Source of the DNA: Entrophospora sp. SA101
Taxonomy: Eukaryota; Glomeromycota; Glomeromycetes; Entrophosporales; Entrophosporaceae
NCBI GenBank assembly: GCA_958430865.1
Contig: CAUDNR010001224.1
Span: 104,816 to 152,123 of the forward strand
Length of the DNA: 47,308 bases
Direction: 5' to 3'
The position numbers and the translations under genes were made by a program. Shown piece by piece: positions 22,435 to 32,996 of this stretch (its first letter is position 1; every line of letters starts with the position of its first letter). The notes under the pieces are model-generated. The model searched no databases, was not told the origin of the DNA, and was given only the letters and a program-made list of their open reading frames with translations.

Positions 22435-22538
22435 GGTTTTGAGATAAAGGTGAAAAAATTTTTTTCACAAAGAATGTAATTAATTAATTAGGTTTATCAT
22501 AAGAATCAGAAATTAGCAGATATTGAAGCATGCACACT

Positions 22539-22733
22539 ACCTTGAACTGTACATGCAGCCCAAAGTATTTTGACACTGTCATAAAGGGGGGTTACACATG
22601 TAGTAAAGGGGTGTTACACTTATGTTTTTAATAGTGAATGCCGTAATTAATTTCTACTTTCTACCATCAAAATTGGAATAATTTTGACCATCAAAATCAC
22701 CAAACCAATTTGGGCTGCATGTATACCTTGAAC
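22539..22733. mobile_element. 176-bp MITE with 9-10 bp target-site duplication
   Basis: ACCTTGAAC occurs at 22539-22547 and again at 22725-22733 (10 bp if the preceding T is included). Between them lie perfect 15-bp inverted ends TACATGCAGCCCAAA (22550-22564) and TTTGGGCTGCATGTA (22709-22723). The interior has no gene but holds two AAAGGGG-GTTACAC units (about 22583-22618). A 9-10 bp duplication with short inverted ends fits a non-autonomous Mutator-like element better than hAT (8 bp) or Tc1/mariner (TA). Confidence 0.75.
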
Positions 22734-23165
22734 ACTTTACAGTCATTCTCACACATTCCTTGTGTACACAAGGCTAATCTGACCTGCTCCGCCCTATGGA
22801 TATGATGATGCCTTTGATACCAGAGGGGAAATGCACTGCTCTGGAATTTATCGAGACTGCATCAATTGTCAATGATGCTTTCACTAATCTTCCCAGACCA
22901 GAGATGGCTGCTGCCATGTTAGCCGAAAAGTCACCTGCAATGGTCCTACCTCTAGGGTAAGGATGGCTCTGTGACCAAGTCACAACTCTGTTGATGAATT
23001 GTAGTGCCATGTAAATATCCAGATCCATCAAAGCAACAAGAATCTGCAGCTTGTTTCAAGCACAGGAGGTCACAATTCAGAGCAGGGTTGGTGACCCTGA
23101 AATTGCATTTGGGCTCTGATGTTGAGAGGAAAGTTGTAAAATAGTGTTTGTTTTGTATAATCACT
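22734..23165. other. GC-richer island with protein-like minus-strand frames
   Basis: About 22740-23110 is visibly richer in G and C than everything around it. On the minus strand two frames overlap: one containing DLDIYMALQFINRVVTWSQS, then GDFSANMAAAISGLGRLVKA (22774-23031), and one with NPALNCDLLCLKQAADSCCF (22952-23164). The composition looks coding and unlike local low-complexity frames, but no domain is recognised and neither frame has a secure start. Candidates are a fragment of a mobile element or of transferred DNA. Confidence 0.4.
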
Positions 23166-23538
23166 TCCTAAATTCTCTGTTTCTCTGATATGGTGCGAAT
23201 CATCTAAAAGACATCACGTGCTGCGCCACATGCCGAAAATTTATATGCTGATCTTGCTTTATAAAGAATCCAATATATAAAATAAATCCAAATTTGTAAA
23301 AGATCTGTGACTTTGTCACGTGAATAATTGGTAAATAATCTGTAAATTGCAGTTTAGATATATAGTTGCCGAAATTTCAAATAAAATAGCAAAGTTACCC
23401 AACTTTAAACCATTATAACTTTTTTTTTAATTAAATAACTCAAAAAAAACTTTCTATTACATTATTTTTCATGTCTAGAATATTGCAAAAATAGAGAGTT
23501 TTTGGTAAAATAGCCCATATTTAATAAAGTATCAGCAC
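23166..23538. other. Intergenic with dispersed repeat relative
   Basis: No gene. The segment 23391-23510 (CCCAACTTTAAACCATTATA, then TATTGCAAAAATAGAGAG) is related to the fold-back repeat at 46772-46937. Confidence 0.4.
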
Positions 23539-24078
23539 TTAAAGATTGGCAACATTTGATGATGTCTTTAGATGATTGCCACTATATATGCTTGGTAATT
23601 TCTTAAAATAAATTCCCAAAATAGCTTTAATATCTAAGTATTGAAAGCTTTTTCCACCTTCATAACATTGAGCTTTATTTGATCCAGCTGGACTAGATCT
23701 TTTCACCACCTCAACTACATGATCTACACAATCTACTCTTGTTTTCCTATGGAGTTTTTTTATTAAACCTAAACTACCATCACATTTGAATTTAGTATGT
23801 CCAGGAATCATGAAATTCAATTCAATACTTTCATAATAACCACAAATTACTAAATACAAGTAAGCCAAATAGTGGTGTTATTTTTATTCTGTCCCTCAGC
23901 ATTATCACAAGTAATCTTTAAATGCTTTTCACCTTTATTCAATTTTTTAATTCCATCAAAAATCATGCTAAGAGTACCATTTGGGACCTTTTCCTATAAT
24001 TTCATTTTCATTAAGAACATAATTAATTTGTTCTCTTACTGCTTCATCTTGAATAATAAAATAATATCACCAAGTTAA
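23539..24078 (-). pseudogene. DUF7869-like transposon-derived gene relic
   Basis: Minus-strand pieces in order: EAVREQINYVLNENEIIGKG, then after a frameshift NGTLSMIFDGIKKLNKGEKH, LKITCDNAEGQNKNNTTIWL, then LVICGYYESIELNFMIPGHT, KFKCDGSLGLIKKLHRKTRV, and FKKLPSIYSGNHLKTSS. The DNAEGQNKNNT and F-x-x-PGHTKF-x-x-D-x-x-x-GL blocks are typical of the DUF7869 (RNase H-like, transposon-associated) proteins. At least two frame shifts (about 23980 and 23870) break it. Assignment is from recalled motif patterns. A shorter degraded copy of part of it occurs at 30896-31010. Confidence 0.6.
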
Positions 24079-24588
24079 TAAATTGTTTGACTACTTATTT
24101 TGATTTGGAATACTTGAAGGCAAAATATTTCATTACACTTACTGAAAATATGTCTCTGAATAAGATTAAAATTATTTAATTCAAATAAAATGTTTGCATA
24201 TATGTAGTCTTTATTTTGAAATTTAGTTCTCATCTAACTTTTGATCTAGAGATCTTATTTAACCTGCTAGTAAAGACAAACATAAAGAATGTTTCTGCAC
24301 AAAAAAATTAATGTGTACCTTAATAATAATTTTTTGTATACATATATTCCTTTTTATATTTTAAAACAATTGAAATCACATGTTTTACAACATAAAAAAG
24401 ATCAACAATTGATTTTATCACAAAGTGATAAAACGAGTGTCCATCATGCTTTTGGAAATTATTGTGAATTATTTATTAAAAAAAAAAAATCATAATATTA
24501 ACATATAAAAAATGTGAAACTTAATTTAAAAATCATGATAATATTAACAACTAACTAATAATATTAACATATATAAAAAATGTAAAAC
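24079..24588. other. Intergenic, about 500 bp, with 66-bp spaced direct repeat
   Basis: A + strand 68-codon frame (24289-24495, including LKQLKSHVLQHKKDQQL and ending in a Lys run) has no support. Two related segments of about 40 bp (ATATTAACATATAAAAAATG and onward) start at about 24497 and 24562. Confidence 0.4.
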
Positions 24589-25969
24589 TTAGTTTAAAAA
24601 TCCTAGACCTTGATATTTTTTTATCAATTTGTCAAGTCCACAAGATCTGAGTACATTTTAAATTTCATTGTAAAAGGTTTGGACCCTCACCAATTCTTCA
24701 TTAGATTATTGAAAGAATTGTCACTGATATTAGTGACCTTATGTTCAATAATTGTTGATTTTAAATTCTCTGGTAGTGTTTGATTTAAAACTGTTAAAAT
24801 TCCATCACCATCTAATTGATTCATATAAAGAGATTTTCTAAATATAATCCTTTTTAATTTAAGACAATTATTGAAAATTTCCATTAATTCCTAGCCTAAT
24901 TCATCCTTGTAAAATATTGACAAATATTCTAAATTTTCACAACATAGTGCAATTGGTTGAAGTAACTTTCCCAAAAATTCATTATCATTTGGAAAACCAT
25001 CAATATCTAGATTTTTTAGAGTATCCCATTAATATAAATAAAATCAGACAAGTCCGATAGAAATGGCTGATGATAAATACACAACTCCATAGACTCAATA
25101 TTCTGCAGTGTGAGATTTCTCAAATAATTTATTTTGTTATAAGATAATGATAAAGTCTTCAAACTTTTAAGTACTGGTATTAATATATGATGCATAGTAT
25201 TTTCTCCATTACTTGAATAATAAATTATTGAATTTGAATGTGCTAATATTGCTTTTTTCAAATTTTCTGAGAAGACAGGCCTAGTGTTGTCTGTATCAAT
25301 AATTAACTGTTTTATTTGATTTTGTGCATTAACTAGCTGAGCCAGACTATCATTGAATTCCTTGTGATATGTATCAGTAAATGTATCAGTATATATTTTT
25401 AATAATTTAATAGATTTGCAATTAGTTGTTAATTTATCAATAAACTCAGGATTGTCAATAAATCTACAATCTAATTTGTTAAGGTTCTGAAAACAATTGT
25501 CCAATCTATGATAATTTTTTACCCAATCTAGATCTATGTTGTGAGTATTAAATTCTTTAATATTTGTTGAATGATCTAAAATAAATTCGTAGAATTTATT
25601 TTGTAACATGCTTGATCCTCCACCTTTTGTCAACTGATAAAAATGAAAAATATTGGAAAGATCAAGTTTGGTAGAAAACTTAGCATAATTGTATAATGGT
25701 GGTTTCTCCAATAGTTTAAAAGTTAATTCAAAGCTGGTCAAGTATTCCAATAAACAATTAATTAATATTTTAATGCTGTTAAAAGAATAAAATGGATTTT
25801 CCCACAAAGTTGGAATATTGATCTTGTGCCATTGTTTGTTGACAAGAGTACAAAAATATAGTATTTTATAATCGTCTTCAATGCATTTGCATATTTCAGC
25901 TAAAAGCTCAGGAGGTAAAGGAGGTGCCACCTGTCTATTATTAAAGTAATTAAATAAAAAACAGTTCAT
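24589..25969 (-). pseudogene. Decayed F-box/LRR gene
   Basis: The ATG at 25969 opens a frame with an F-box-like N-terminus: PLPPELLAEICKCIEDDYKI, then LVNKQWHKINIPTLWENPFY, followed by LRR-like segments (LNKLDCRFIDNPEFIDKL, LKSLKTLSLSYNKINYLRNL). It closes at 25016, but the next frame continues the family: TLKNLDIDGFPNDNEFLGKL, CCENLEYLSIFYKDELG, stop TAG, ELMEIFNNCLKLKRIIFRKS, NNLMKNW, stop TGA, and after another shift LIKKYQGLGFLN and TAA at 24589-24591. So two shifts and two stops break an ancestral protein of about 450 residues. Such F-box proteins would recruit targets to an SCF ubiquitin ligase; this copy is probably dead. The first 317 codons are still open, so a truncated product is possible. 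Confidence 0.75.
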
Positions 25970-26888
25970 AAATAATTAACTAGAGTAACGACAAGTGGCG
26001 GGCGATAACCACCACCACCATCCTTAAAACGCTTACCCTTTTTCTTCACTAAGAGCAGTTTCTTTTCTTCTTTTTCTTCTATCTTGTTTGGAGTTGTTCA
26101 TTTTAATAAAATAAAATAAAAAGAAGTTTGTTATTTGATCGATGCGTACACATTAATTATTTATCCTATTGGTTTTTTTTTTGGTAGGACAGACGTGAAT
26201 TGATGATTTTTTTTTTTTGGAAAAACTATTTTTTGACAGAGCCCAAGGTGACAAAATGTGAGTGTTGTTGTTTGGTTTGGGTCTCTTAAAGAATACGTGT
26301 TAATAACTAACCAGAGGTACTACTTTTTATTTGTATTGATATGTATGAGGTGTCTTTTATTTTAGCTTATAAATATTTTAATTGGAATCAAAACGTGGAG
26401 CAGATCTTGCTGGGTAATTACAAGATTTTCATTGATAATATTTTGCTTTGCGTAATCATTAACAGTCATCCGTGATGTCACAATGAGTGATTTTGTTATA
26501 GTGATCGACATAGCACTTTTCCGTACAACAGACTTTAAAACCAAAAATGAACGAAAAAGCATGATCAAACATCCTTCATGTTTCTATGTAAACATATTTT
26601 CATAGTTTTGCTCTTTCAATCACAATCTTTTATACTTCATTAGCTTTTTTCGTTCAAGAGAAATAATTATTTGAAAAAGCACATACTTTTTGCCTTCGGG
26701 TCCACCATCCTTTTCAGGGAGAAGACTCATTGAGATCTTTTTAACATTAACAGGTAGAGTATAATATTAGCTTTTGAAAAATATATATTTATTAGGCATT
26801 TTATTTTTTGGGGAAGAAATTAAAAGCGAAAAACGGTATACATTATTATTTACTAAATTTATTTAAATATTTTAAATTAATTAAATAT
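25970..26888. other. Intergenic, about 920 bp
   Basis: On the minus strand at about 26102-26000 an ATG starts MNNSKQDRRKRRKETALSEE and then reaches GGGTAAGC, which is either a stop or a 5' splice site; the next frame continues GKRFKDGGGGYRPPLVVTLV to a TGA. This looks like a small exon or a one-base-shifted mini gene, but no 3' exon was found. The frame at 26362-26568 is not supported. The rest shows nothing. Confidence 0.35.
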
Positions 26889-29800
26889 TTATGATTCTCT
26901 AGCATTTTTAGATTTTCTTTTAACGTGGTAATACCAGTAGTCTCTTACTCTTTTGTTAGTCCATGAACCATTTACTTTAACCAATTCTTCATTTATTCTC
27001 ATACAAACTTCTTTTGGCAAATCTGTGTAATTAAGAAGCTCCTGAAGAATTATTTGTTCTTCTTCTGTATATTTTTGGCTTTTAGGAAGTGGAGATCTTA
27101 CCTCTTGTACTCTTTCATTACTTGCTGCAGATATTGTCTCTTCTATTACAGCTGGTAAGTCATCATTTATTTGTTCTGTATCATCATTGTTAATTTGATT
27201 TTGTTCTTTTTCATATTCCTTTTGCTCACTTACTTTAATATGAGGTAGATTTTTTTTTCGCCTACCAATTTTGGATTGTGGTTCTGTTTTATAAATATCT
27301 TGATGTAATATACGATTTAAACGTTCAATTCCTATTTCATAACTTTCAAACATTTTATAAAACCAGATTCATTTATTTCTTTAGCATTTTTAAAAAAATC
27401 ATGCATTTTAGGATCTGGAAGATCAAACGCCTTGTCTAATTCATTTACAATTGACCATAGGACTTCTTTTCTTTGCATAGCTGCATGACTACCTTTCACT
27501 ACAGTATTGTCTTCAACAAATTCTGAGAAAAGCAGCATCATACGTTCATGTTCTGATTGAACTGACTTAATTTGCAGTGTCAAGTTCTTGAGGTCTGTAG
27601 TTTTACCAGTAATATTTTGCTTTATAAATTTTACACCAAAAAATTCTAATGCCTCATCAAATGAAAAAAAATGTCCTTCTCTGGTTAGATTAACTGAGCT
27701 CACATGGGTAAGTAACTCTTTCTGTTCAGGATTCCGGTGAATTGACTCAAGAAAAAATACTACTGATTGAGCATAATTGCTTTTTCCAGTTATAGGGAAC
27801 AATGGAGCAAATGCAGCCAAGTTCTCTATCTGCATTTCAAAATTTCCTCTACGTATACCTAGTTGATGGCATTTCCAGAATCCAAAATAACGGTAGTATA
27901 AAAACCATATTCTTAATACATAATTATTTCCTTCAAGAATATCATCTACTGTCATATTTCTTTTTAATACATATTGATTAATAGATATTCCAACAGCTGC
28001 CCAAATTAATTCTAAAACACAAGATGTTGCTCTATAATCAACATTTTTTTCCAATGTTTCTAAAAAACGAACACCAAGTGCAGCTGCTATATTATAAATT
28101 CCATAACCACTAAATGCTGTGATTAAGGCACTACACATAGCTTTGGATGTATGCCATCCACCTAAAATAAAACATCCAGTCATGTTATCATTATGGTATA
28201 ATTTGGTTCTTCTAAAGATTGCTTCATCACAAGCCATGTCAATTATATGTTGTCCAAGATCATCAAAGTACTTATTTATTGAACTAAAGACATTTTCATT
28301 ATTTTTAGGAGCAGGTTCTGCATCAAGAATGACAACATTTGGTGGTGGAACTTGACAGCCTATTTCAATTTTGGATGCAATTTTTGAATTAATATCCTGA
28401 ACATCAAAACCACCTTCATAATTTTCAATAAGCTGTTGAAATATCATGTCAATATTTTTTTCCCATTTACTAATTAAAGATGATTTTCCAAATAATGCAT
28501 CACTGTGAGTCTGTGGATGATTGATTTGTAAAAATGAAGCTACTGGAAATGGAAGTTGAAATTGAAAGACCATCCTGAGTGTGGCATGTGCAGAATTTCT
28601 GGTTACATCATATATGTTTCCATAATGAAAGGTTGTATCCTTAAAATCAATGTTGTCTATAACTGCAACATTCCAAGTTTCAGGGGTTCTGAGCAATTTT
28701 GATCGAGGATCTACATTTTTCATTCTTTCTTTTTGTTTTTTTACTTCATGATCCCATGAATATGAGACAACATTTACTGTGTGGAGTATTGATTGCAATA
28801 TTGAAATCATTTTAGGTCTTCGACAAAGTGATGCCATGGTATGAGTTAACCATATTTTCCATGTTGGAAATGCAACTGTAAGAATCATTGAAGCAATAAA
28901 AACAGTAATTTTCTGAATTGAAGAAGGATCAAAATCTTTTGGAAAATGTCCACGACTCTTTCGTTTTCTTTCAGCAACTTGATGCTTTTTTTGTATTATA
29001 GAACCAATCATGCCATCAAAAAAATTAATCAAGGTTTTGGGGAATGAATTATAGTACTGATTTAGGGAAGTTGGATTTTCTAAAATTGAAAGATTTTGTT
29101 TAAGTTCTTTGTGTGAATTCCAAATGGAATTACCCAATTGTTTTCCAAAATTTTCACAATTATTAACATTTAATTCTTCTATTGGTAGATTAATATTGGA
29201 GTCATGTAATTTCATGGCAGTGTTTACGAGGAACACACCAGGAGTTGCTGCTTTTGATAATAATTGATCAGTAGAGTTTGTTGTTTCCAATAGTGGCATT
29301 AAATGCAAAAGTACTTTTCTTTTTTTATCATCATTTTCAGATTCGGAAATTTTTGTAATCCATTGTGCAAATAATTTTAAAGAAAAGGTCACATCATTTC
29401 TATGTAAGTCATCATTAATACATGAATTTGATTTTCCTGATCCTTGACGTTTGTGTAAATGTCCACCATAAGCTTCAAAACATTCTGTACAAATGTATCG
29501 AACACAATCATTATTTAAGGCTTTAGAAGAAATATGTGGAATATCAATAAACACAGGACAGGATTTGAGGCCAAGACAAGGTACTTGAATATTTCTTCCA
29601 ACAAGATTCCAAGAGTGTATTGCACAATCATCACCCCTACTGAAAAAATATTTATATCTATCACACATAAGACATTTTTTCTTTTTTATCTTACTTTCAT
29701 TAGTACTTCATTTTTTTTTAGAATTAGGGTTATGAATCTTGCTATTATCAAAATTGAAATGACTTGTACAAACACCATATTCATATAATTTAAAATCAGA

Positions 29801-30274
29801 ATTCTTCCCTATAGATGCATCCACCTCCCATGTTCCAAAAAGCTGTGCTATTGATACTAATTTTTCTGTTGAACAACATCGAGAAATCTCTCCTTTTGAA
29901 TTATCAATAATAACACATGGTGATAATTTTATAGGTAAAGTATTTGGAATCACTAAATCTTCTTCATTATCACTATCAATTAGCATATGGGATTCGTCAT
30001 CACTTTCTACATCTTCATTCTCATTTTCACTTTGAATGTATTGAAGATTTGGAGATTCAAATATAGCTTTTGCAGCCTTTGGAGCTGATTCATCTAATAA
30101 GAACATGCTATAATCATTATCCACCTCAAATTCATTATCTGTCTCACATTCATTATCCTTCTCACATTCATTCTCCGATCCTTCTTCTTCTATTACTACA
30201 TCATCATAATTTACTTCTTCCATCAATTCAATTACTTCTTCGATCAAATTTAAATTTTCTTGATCCAAATCCAT
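26889..30274 (-). pseudogene. Transposase-like zinc-motif gene with one stop and one frameshift
   Basis: From ATG 30274: an acidic N-terminus (about 115 residues), then FGTWEVDASIG and GVCTSHFNFD; an in-frame TGA at 29708-29710 right after an A9 run; 13 codons later MCDRYKYFFSRGDDCAIHSW, VPCLGLKSC and YICTECFEAYGGHLHKR (Cys/His pairs suggesting zinc binding). A large central domain follows with VAVIDNIDFKDTTFHYGNIY, VVILDAEPAPKN, GGWHTSKAMCSALITAFSGY and SCVLELIWAAVG; the Asp, Asp and Glu in these could be a DDE-type set (inference). Near 27345 a T4 run shifts the frame, after which MFESYEIGIERLNRIL continues to a Myb/SANT-like end, KYTEEEQIILQELLNY with KRVRDYWYYHVKRK. Reconstituted length is about 1,130 codons. 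No clear inverted ends were found. Best seen as a mobile-element protein, family uncertain (KDZ- or DUF6589-like considered). Confidence 0.65.
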
Positions 30275-30426
30275 TTGTTCTTAGATTTAATAAACAATTT
30301 ACAGCAGATTTATTGTTATGGATTATAATTATGGAATTTATGATATAGGTTATGGAATTAAAATACAGATAATAATTATAAAATTAAATGATCAATGGGA
30401 CAATAATTAAATTATCAAAAATAAGT

Positions 30427-30436
30427 NNNNNNNNNN
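30427..30436. other. Assembly gap (10 N)
   Basis: Ten consecutive N bases; a fixed-length placeholder for unknown sequence. Order and orientation of the parts on both sides depend on scaffolding. Confidence 0.99.
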
Positions 30437-30648
30437 ATGGACAATTAACAACATATGCAACTTACATTCCACCAAGTACTGTTGTGGTGGTCAAGAAAGT
30501 TACCTCAGCAACTATAGAGGAAATTCAAGAAAGTAATCCTGTTTCAGCTGGGCATCTTGATCTGGAACTCTCAATTTATAATTTATACAGCATTGCTACA
30601 TCATTATTTGTTATTACTGTGACAATGCTTTATTTAATAATTGCTTAA
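30437..30648 (+). CDS. 3' end of a gene truncated by the gap, C-terminal membrane anchor
   Basis: Directly after the gap a frame reads GQLTTYATYIPPSTVVVVKK, VTSATIEEIQESNPVSAGHL, DLELSIYNLYSIATSLFVIT and VTMLYLIIA, stop TAA. The last about 20 residues form one hydrophobic helix, so the product may be tail-anchored. Protein-like composition and lack of stops argue for a real last exon. The start is in or beyond the gap; no family recognised. Confidence 0.5.
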
Positions 30649-30895
30649 TTAAATAATAGTATTAATAACGGGAGGTTTCTCTTGGTGAAAAATAATTCAT
30701 AGAGTTAATTAATGATTTGTAATTGTAATTATAACAAGATTGATTGTTTGTATTTTTGATTTTTTGTAATTTTTAAATAATAATAAAATTAAACAATTCA
30801 AGGTTTTGAAACATTATTTACTTATAAGTAATGAGGGATTTCTTTTTTACGACATCTTTCGATATAATTTCTTTGATCAATCCAAAGCTATTAGA

Positions 30896-31010
30896 ATTTG
30901 ATATGCCCTGGAATCATGAAATTTAATTAAACACTTATAATAATTGCAAATCATTAAATACAAATGGTTACAGCACGCACCTTTATTCAATTTTTTAATT
31001 CCATCAAAGA
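30896..31010 (-). pseudogene. Short second relic of the DUF7869-like gene
   Basis: The + strand TGCCCTGGAATCATGAAATT and TTATTCAATTTTTTAATTCC ATCAAAG match, with an internal deletion, the antisense of the segments encoding MIPGH and FDGIKKLNKG at 23802-23965. Both fragments keep their order. Confidence 0.55.
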
Positions 31011-31253
31011 CCAAGTATATTTAGTGCGCGCCAATAATAACGAAAGTTGTGGTAAAGAATAAATTTTGACTGCTGAATTTGGAAGCATAAAGAAAATCTC
31101 GACGGCTCATTTTGCTTCCTCATTTGTAAACTTATAATAATGAACGAATTCATATAATTCTTGCAAATTCTTCCTTGGGGAATTCTTGAAGAGCAACCAC
31201 AATCACAACCTTTTTCTAAAAAAATCAATCGTTTTTTGATATTTATTAAATGC

Positions 31254-31520
31254 ACGGGATTCGTACGAGATAGGATGCTAAATACTAATACGAAACACAC
31301 ACGGGATTTACGGAAAACATTCTAATACTAATACCAATATAGAATTCGTTTTTCTCGTATGTATCCCGTATGAATACGTGATGTGCTAATATGAAATTCG
31401 TGCGGAAAACGTACAGAAAAACGGATTCGTATGCTTTCCGTAATGGTAAATCCCATGTGTGCTCCGTGTGTGTTTCGTATTAGTATTAGTATTAGCATGC
31501 ATTCCGTACCTATCCCGTAC
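31254..31520. mobile_element. Fold-back (long inverted repeat) element
   Basis: The left arm (about 31269-31317, TACTAATACGAAACACACAC then GGGATTTACGGAAA) matches the reverse complement of the right arm (31434-31515), which contains GTGTGTTTCGTATTAGTATT and TCCGTACCTATCC. The right arm has extra TAGTAT units and an insertion of CATGTGTGCT-like bases. The middle repeats CGTA-, CCGTA- and TTCGT-type words. No open frame. Likely a non-autonomous fold-back or MITE family. Confidence 0.7.
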
Positions 31521-32996
31521 TTTTTGGCGCATTTAACAGGAAGATTCCGTACATTCTTTCCGTACTATTATTATTATTATGCAAATAATAATATCCTTAC
31601 CAATTGCAATCTATATGTTATAGAATAAAAACCACAAGTTTGGCCAAAAGACCTCGGAGGTGATTTTTGCTGGAGACAGTCTCATATGAGGCAGAAAAGT
31701 CACACCAGAAAGAAGTAATGAAATGTTGATCCTAATAAAACAAGTTGCTAAAATTGATCTTGGAAGGACCAAAAATCCTCTAGATATTCAGATATTGATC
31801 TTCATACCATTACCGTCCTTATTAATAATGTTACTAGCTAAGATTAGACAATAAGCATTTGGTTGTTTTCATAAACTTTCCCTATGAGTGAACAAATTAT
31901 AGTATATATCTTTTTTACTTCATTCATTATAATATTTTCCCGAATCTCTTGATTTTTCTGCTATCCCATGATGCCTGCAAACTTTTCCGGAATTTCTTAG
32001 TCTACCACCAATCACGATAAAGACTACCGCAAATTGAAAATCTACAATTTTGGTGATGAAACTTTAATTTACAAGTTGACGCATATTTTTTCTCCGTTAA
32101 TTAACTGGTATAACGGAATCTACAAACAGGTTGGGCTAAAATAAAATTCATAATAATAACAACAATTAGATGTTAAAAGAAAATTGATTTTATAAAGGAT
32201 TAATTAAATGTTAACAAAAATAATAAACAATGCCATCATCCAGCTGTTAACAGTTCCTTGCGATATTATTATTGTGTATAAATATTATAGCCATAGCTGG
32301 ACAACTCTACCGTTACTACTCAAGTTTAGGGTTAGATTAATTATCCAACACCTATATTTTACAATCGCACCACCAAAGATTTCCCAACATTAGTAATATA
32401 TATATCAATTCCAACAAGATTGAATTAGTTCCTAGCAAATTTATTTATTATTATATAGGTAAAAATCTATCTATATTTAAAACAATGCATTCCCATATTT
32501 GGCTTAGTTTGGTAATCTAAAAAGGATTGAGAATAATGACAAAACAAAATTGAAAATTGAGCTTTATCATTGTGCATTATCATTATTGTTCATTATCAAA
32601 GTAAATTGATAATATTATGACGAATGTGACGAGAAAACAATCAAGAAAATGACAAATATTTAATTGTTTCGGTATCGTTCTTCCGCAATAATTTTAATAT
32701 TAATTTCGAATTAAAAATTAATAAGTATTGCATAATAATTTACATAATATTTAATAATCAAAAAAAAGTTTTCGGAATCCGTATTCCGTAAAATGAAAAA
32801 CCTCAAACTAACAAATCTCCTTCATTATATTCTAAATTCATTCAACAAGGAAGCAATATTTTTATTATTATAAATATTATCATACCCCCAGAAATATTAT
32901 TAAAAAGTTTTATGATGCATTCATTAAAATACACTAAATTTTAATTTTTCAAATAATAAATTTTAATTTTCAAATAATAAATTGTTATCATTTCTG

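Larger units (their letters stand above)
30649..32996. other. Repeat-bearing intergenic region, about 2.35 kb
   Basis: No gene supported. It contains a degraded second copy of the DUF7869-like relic (30896-31010) and a fold-back element (31254-31520). A GC-richer patch at 31630-31720 (CCACAAGTTTGGCCAAAAGA, then CCTCGGAGGTGATTTTTGC) is possibly repeat-derived. About 1.2 kb of AT-rich sequence upstream of the F-box gene completes it. Confidence 0.45.
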
